The translations under genes and the position numbers were made by a program. The notes beneath the pieces were generated by a model, which ran no database searches, was not told the DNA's origin, and saw only the letters and a list, made by a program, of their open reading frames with translations. This document shows, one piece after another, positions 6,292 through 9,531 of a stretch of 9,531 bases of DNA; within the stretch, counting starts at the first letter, position 1; each line of letters starts with the position of its first letter. The stretch is from Pseudomonadota bacterium (GTDB lineage: Bacteria > Pseudomonadota > Alphaproteobacteria > Reyranellales > Reyranellaceae). The stretch is taken from NCBI GenBank assembly GCA_023436825.1, contig JAEZHS010000417.1:1-9531 (forward strand). Reading direction: 5' to 3'.

Positions 6292-6330
6292 GTCATTGCA
6301 TTATTAGAAGAATGAAGGGAACGAGGAAAC
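6292..6330. promoter_or_regulatory. Very short divergent control region between MFS and TctC genes
   Basis: These 39 bp separate two divergent starts. On the plus side GAGG (6323-6326) serves TctC, 4 nt before the ATG at 6331 or 7 nt before the ATG at 6334. On the minus side no Shine-Dalgarno is seen. TAATAA at 6306-6301 (minus strand) could act as a -10 box, which would place the RNA start almost at the MFS ATG. The -35 elements for either gene must then lie inside the opposite coding sequence. I find no convincing -35. Confidence 0.35.
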
Positions 6331-7311
6331 ATGATGCTGAGACGCCGCCTGCTTGCTTCTTCGATTGCCGCGCCGATGGTGGCGCGCGGCTTCGCCGCTG
6401 AGGCGCAGGCCCAGTGGCCGGCAAAGACGGTGCGCTTCATCGTGCCCTTCGCAGCGGGCGGCGGCACCGACACGGTGAGCCGCCTGATCTGCGACCAGCT
6501 CGGCCGCACCTTCGGCCAGCAGTTCGTGGTCGACAACAAGGGTGGCGCGGGCGGCAACATCGGCACCGCCGAGCTCGCGCGCGCTGCCCCCGACGGCTAC
6601 ACGATCGGGCTGATAACGGTCGCCAGCCATACCCTGAACCCGATGCTCTACAGCAAGCTGCCGTACGATGCCGACAAGGACATCGTCGGCATCTCTCGCG
6701 TCGCGGTGCTGTCGAATCTCCTGGGCGTGCCGGAGTCGCTGCCGGTCAATTCCGTTGCCGGGCTGATCGCGCTCTGCAAGAAGGAGCCGGGCAAGTACTC
6801 CTTCGCCTCATCGGGCCCGGGCACGTCGCTGCATCTGAGCGGTGAGCTGTTCAAGACCATGGCCGGCGTCGACATCGTGCACGTGCCCTACAAGGGAGCC
6901 GGTCCGGCCTACAACGACCTGATCGCCGGCACGGTCCAGATGATGTTCGCCAACATGCCGTCGATGCTGCCGCAGGTGCGCGGCGGCAAGCTGAAGGGAC
7001 TGGGCGTGACGTCTGCCGAGCGGTCGAAGGCGGCACCCGACATCCCGGCCATCGCCGAGACGTTGCCGGGCTACGTCGCCACGTCGTGGTACGGCGTCGG
7101 CGCACCGGCCGGCACGCCCGAGCCGATCCTGGCCAAGCTCGAAGCCGCCATCGCCGAGGCCATGAAGCAGCCGGAGATCCAGAAGCGTTGGGCCGACGAT
7201 CTCGGCCTCGACATGCCGCCGCCCGGCCGCGCCGGCTTCGGCCAGTTCCTGGCCGAGGACCGCAAGCTCTGGGCCCCGGTGGTCAAGGCGTCGGGCGTGA
7301 AGCTGGACTGA
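6331..7311 (+). CDS. Tripartite tricarboxylate transporter substrate-binding protein (Bug/TctC family)
   Basis: A 326-residue periplasmic binding protein, the normal family length. Residues 1-27 are a signal peptide with an early arginine run (LRRRLLASSIAAPMVARGF...AQA), which could allow Tat export but lacks a full twin-arginine motif. The mature protein starts near QWPAKTVRFIVPF. Family signatures are all present: FAAGGGTDTVSR (40-51), VVDNKGGAGGNIGT (66-79), PDGYT (87-91), GTSLHLSGELF (164-174), VHVPYKGAGPA (183-193) and GVGAPAGTP (255-263). Bug proteins bind carboxylates, amides or aromatic acids through loop water molecules; the ligand here is unknown. TctA and TctB are not in the window, so it may serve a distant transporter, act as a sensor, or work with the adjacent divergent MFS gene (the last is inference). 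The second ATG at 6334 is an alternative start with better ribosome-site spacing. Confidence 0.95.
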   Translation: MMLRRRLLASSIAAPMVARGFAAEAQAQWPAKTVRFIVPFAAGGGTDTVSRLICDQLGRTFGQQFVVDNKGGAGGNIGTAELARAAPDGYTIGLITVASHTLNPMLYSKLPYDADKDIVGISRVAVLSNLLGVPESLPVNSVAGLIALCKKEPGKYSFASSGPGTSLHLSGELFKTMAGVDIVHVPYKGAGPAYNDLIAGTVQMMFANMPSMLPQVRGGKLKGLGVTSAERSKAAPDIPAIAETLPGYVATSWYGVGAPAGTPEPILAKLEAAIAEAMKQPEIQKRWADDLGLDMPPPGRAGFGQFLAEDRKLWAPVVKASGVKLD

Positions 7312-7328
7312 CGCCTCGAGCGCGCGCG

Positions 7329-7538
7329 TCAGGTCACTGCGAGCGCCACGGCAATGGTCGCGACGGAGATGCCGGCGCCGACGGCGAACCATAATCCGTG
7401 GTCCGACTCCGGCTGCGGCGGGTGCATGGATTGCAGTCCCGCCGCCTTCTCGGCGGCATCGATCTGCTCGGACGCCGTCCCGCCGGTATGGGCCGCATCG
7501 ATGTCGTCGCGCACTTGATCGATGGTCGAGCCTCGCAT
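7329..7538 (-). CDS. Small single-pass membrane protein of unknown function
   Basis: The protein has 69 residues when started at the ATG at 7538, which has a good AGGAG ribosome site 6 nt upstream. An upstream in-frame ATG at 7631 would add 31 residues, but would overlap the first codons of the ligase gene and has less support. Residues 1-48 are soluble and charged (MRGSTIDQVRDDIDAAHTG...EKAAG); residues about 50-69 (LWFAVGAGISVATIAVALAV) form a C-terminal transmembrane helix, a tail-anchored layout. I do not recognise the function. It converges with TctC across 17 bp, with no clear terminator between, and diverges from the ligase gene across 86 bp. Confidence 0.65.
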   Translation of the reverse strand: MRGSTIDQVRDDIDAAHTGGTASEQIDAAEKAAGLQSMHPPQPESDHGLWFAVGAGISVATIAVALAVT

Positions 7539-7624
7539 CAGGTACTCCTGGGCAGTTTCGGAGCCAACGCCGCGCGGGTACGCGGGTTGCCGCAACGGCC
7601 ATGCAGCTTTGTCGTTGCCGGGTG

Positions 7625-8743
7625 ATGGCACGGGCCGTTCCCAGGAAGACGATGGAGGCGCAGCAGGTCGGTGAGCTGCCGAGCGGCAAGGGTTGGCAGT
7701 TCGAGCCGAAATGGGACGGCTTTCGCTGCCTGGCGAGCCGTGAGGGCGCCGAGGTCGAGTTGATGGGCCGGTCGGGCAAGAGCCTGGCCCGCTATTTCCC
7801 CGAGATCGTTGCCGCCCTCGCGAAGCTGCCGGTTCGGCATTTCACCATCGACGGCGAGCTCGTCGTCCCGGTCGGGAAGGCGCTGTCGTTCGAGGCGCTG
7901 CAGATGCGCCTGCATCCGGCGGCGAGCAGGATCGCGAAGCTTTCCGCCGAGACGCCGGCACTGCTGATCGTGTTCGATGCATTGCGCACGCCCGATGCCG
8001 ACGTTAGCGGGCGGCCGTTGATCGAACGGCGTGCGGCGCTGGAGCAGCTGTTCGGCCGTATCGGCGATGCGCCCCGGCTGCGCCTGTCGCCTGCGACCAC
8101 GCGGCGCGCGGAAGCGACGCGCTGGCTGGCGCGCGCCGGCGGCGGAGCGCTCGACGGCGTGGTCGCCAAGCGGCTCGACGAGCCCTATCGCGCGGGGGAG
8201 CGGGCCATGCTCAAGATCAAGCGCCTGCGCACGGCCGACTGCGTCGTCGGCGGTTTCCGCTACGCCACCGCCGGCAGGCAGGTGGGTTCACTGTTGCTCG
8301 GCCTCTACGACGATCAGGGTCTGCTCGATCATGTCGGCTTCACGTCGGCGATATCCGATGCCGAGCGACCCGCGCTGACGCGCAAGCTCGAAAAGTTGCG
8401 CGGCGGCCCCGGTTTCACCGGTGACGCGCCGGGCGGTCCCAGCCGTTGGTCGACCGAACGCAGCGGCCAATGGGAGCCTCTTGAGCCGAAGCTGGTCGTC
8501 GAGGTGCAGTACGATCATGTGACGGGACAGCGCTTCCGCCACGGCACGCGTTTCGTACGTTGGCGTCCTGACAAGCTGCCGCGCCAATGCACCATGGAGC
8601 AGCTTCAGCGCGAGGCGCGGCCGTCGCGATTGATGCGCGAGATGCGCCTACAGGAGCTGCCGCAGCGCCGCCAGGACCACCAGCGCGCCGACCGCCATCA
8701 CCACGCTGCCCAGCGAGATCACATACAGCGCACGTCCCGGTGA
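7625..8743 (+). CDS. ATP-dependent DNA ligase (LigC/LigD ligase-domain type)
   Basis: 372 residues from the ATG at 7625, where the sequence begins in the family way (MARAVPRKTMEAQQV); an ATG at 7601 would add eight unlikely residues. The nucleotidyltransferase domain has all expected motifs: KWDGFR at 29-34 with the AMP-accepting Lys29, RSGK at 49-52, DGE at 76-78, LLIVFDAL at 113-120, DGVVAKR at 177-183 and KIK at 197-199. An OB-fold domain follows (about 200-340). It seals DNA nicks using ATP, in base-excision or end-joining repair. No Ku, polymerase or nuclease domain is in the window, so this is a stand-alone ligase. The last 32 residues (after RLMREM) are rich in Gln, His and Arg, unlike family C-termini, and are encoded almost entirely over the end of the convergent permease gene. 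A stop codon may have been lost. Confidence 0.9.
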   Translation: MARAVPRKTMEAQQVGELPSGKGWQFEPKWDGFRCLASREGAEVELMGRSGKSLARYFPEIVAALAKLPVRHFTIDGELVVPVGKALSFEALQMRLHPAASRIAKLSAETPALLIVFDALRTPDADVSGRPLIERRAALEQLFGRIGDAPRLRLSPATTRRAEATRWLARAGGGALDGVVAKRLDEPYRAGERAMLKIKRLRTADCVVGGFRYATAGRQVGSLLLGLYDDQGLLDHVGFTSAISDAERPALTRKLEKLRGGPGFTGDAPGGPSRWSTERSGQWEPLEPKLVVEVQYDHVTGQRFRHGTRFVRWRPDKLPRQCTMEQLQREARPSRLMREMRLQELPQRRQDHQRADRHHHAAQRDHIQRTSR

Positions 8744-9531
8744 GAGTCGTGCCATGGCGGCGGCGATCCAGAAGAACGGATCGTTGACGTGGCAGATCGC
8801 CATCGAGCCCGCGCCTACCGCGGCGGCGGCCAGTGTGCGGCCCGTGGTGCTGTCGAGGCCGAGGGCGGGCAGCATCGGCTCGACCATGCCCGAGGCTGTG
8901 AGGATGGCGGTGAGCGAGTTGCCCTGCATCGTCTTGACGATGGCCGCGGCGAGGAACGGCGTGAGGATGCCGTAGCGCGGATGGATCGCAGCCTCTGCCA
9001 GGAGTTCGGCCATGCCGGTCTCGTCGAACACGCGGCTCAGGCCGCCGGCCGCGCCCACGGCCAGCAGCAGCGGCGCCCAGCCGCGCCCGGCCAGCGCCGA
9101 CGGCTGCCACTTGCCGGCGAACAGCACGCCGAGCGTGATGGCGATGGCCGCCAGCATCAGCGGCTTGGAGATGCCGATATAGAACTCGCGCGCGCCGCCC
9201 TTGCCCAGCGGCTCGCTCGGCATCTGGGCCACCGCCTGCACGAGCAGCAAGCCGATCGGGATCGCGACGGCGAGCCACGCCCAGCCGATGCGGCCGGGCA
9301 TCGTGCTCGCCGGCACCTGGCGCGAGACGTGCCACCAGCCGATCATGGCGACGATCGCGGCGAGCGGCAGGCTGACCATGGCCATGGTGCGAGGCGGGAT
9401 CTTCATCACCGACGCCGCGGCGACGGCGAGCGGCGAGGGCGTTGCGAGCGCCGCGAAGGCGAGCAGGGTGAGGGCGAGACCGAGCGCACGACGCGGCGCG
9501 TCCTGACCGGCCGGCTGCAGCAGCGCCAGGC
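8648..9531 (-). CDS. GntP-family permease, N-terminus outside the window
   Basis: The reading frame is open from the right edge to TAG at 8650-8648, giving the last 293 residues. Complete relatives are about 440-450 residues, so roughly a third is missing; a GTG at 9409 is only an internal codon, since hydrophobic coding sequence continues upstream of it. Several membrane helices are visible. The conserved GntP region is clear: a GNSLTAILTASGMVEPML segment, then GLDSTTGRTLAAAAVGAGS and SHVND-like CHVNDPFFWI. GntP proteins take up gluconate or related sugar acids or hydroxy acids by proton symport; the exact substrate is not readable here. The 3' end overlaps the convergent ligase frame by 96 bp. 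Confidence 0.88.
   Translation of the reverse strand, partial: LALLQPAGQDAPRRALGLALTLLAFAALATPSPLAVAAASVMKIPPRTMAMVSLPLAAIVAMIGWWHVSRQVPASTMPGRIGWAWLAVAIPIGLLLVQAVAQMPSEPLGKGGAREFYIGISKPLMLAAIAITLGVLFAGKWQPSALAGRGWAPLLLAVGAAGGLSRVFDETGMAELLAEAAIHPRYGILTPFLAAAIVKTMQGNSLTAILTASGMVEPMLPALGLDSTTGRTLAAAAVGAGSMAICHVNDPFFWIAAAMARLSPGRALYVISLGSVVMAVGALVVLAALRQLL

Noticed and set aside
3944..6315. Long plus-strand frames antisense to both MFS genes (3944-5065, 4810-5535, 5638-6315)
   Set aside because: Their products are Gln/His/Asp/Arg-rich, the usual mirror image of membrane-protein genes. None has a ribosome site or recognisable domain.
7539..7624. GTTGCCG repeats and a GCAACG/CGTTGC inverted repeat before the ligase start
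   Set aside because: The stems are short and the loop is about 15 nt, with a GC-rich background. Nothing sets it apart from chance.

Overview
The window is GC-rich chromosomal DNA. The gene families and codon use suggest an alphaproteobacterium of the Reyranella/Bradyrhizobium kind: a Bug/TctC-type solute-binding protein, a GntP-family permease, two MFS transporters, a stand-alone ATP-dependent DNA ligase, PRC-barrel exported proteins and a membrane-anchored peptidoglycan-binding protein. This taxonomic placement is inferred from gene content, not proven. I saw no tRNA, rRNA, CRISPR array, insertion sequence, phage gene or toxin-antitoxin pair.

Left part (1-2803). Two envelope genes lie on the minus strand: a small exported proline-rich protein (1070-759), then a tandem PRC-barrel exported protein (717 to beyond the left edge) that is broken by a frameshift near 571-580. 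Divergent from them, on the plus strand, are a transmembrane peptidoglycan-binding-domain protein (1262-2002), an exported protein of unknown function (2077-2490) and a VOC-fold (glyoxalase-like) gene (2588-2803) that seems to have lost about 40% of its middle by an in-frame deletion. Positions 2804-3487 form a gap with no credible gene. It has lower GC and holds a good sigma70-like promoter with no recognisable reading frame behind it.

Centre (3488-7311) is a transport block. Two MFS genes lie in tandem on the minus strand, with the sugar/phosphate/aromatic-acid-porter-like one upstream of a DHA3/EntS-like exporter. A Bug/TctC periplasmic binding protein diverges from the first MFS gene across only 39 bp. 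No TctA or TctB membrane subunit is present, so the binding protein is an orphan here. The 122-bp leader between the two MFS genes is dense in structure: a hairpin that covers the Shine-Dalgarno sequence of the second gene, a canonical G-quadruplex motif on the other strand, and a 12-bp palindrome.

Right part (7329-9531). A 69-residue single-pass membrane protein (minus) diverges from a LigC/LigD-type ATP-dependent DNA ligase (plus) with all nucleotidyltransferase motifs intact. The ligase reading frame runs 96 bp into the end of a convergent GntP-family permease, whose N-terminus lies outside the window. No Ku or LigD polymerase/nuclease domain is visible.

I do not see a clear new multi-gene system. 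The observations most worth checking are the two start-site hairpins (1071-1091 and 4712-4734), the orphan promoter (3221-3249), the internally deleted VOC gene, the ligase/permease overlap and the frameshifted PRC-barrel gene.
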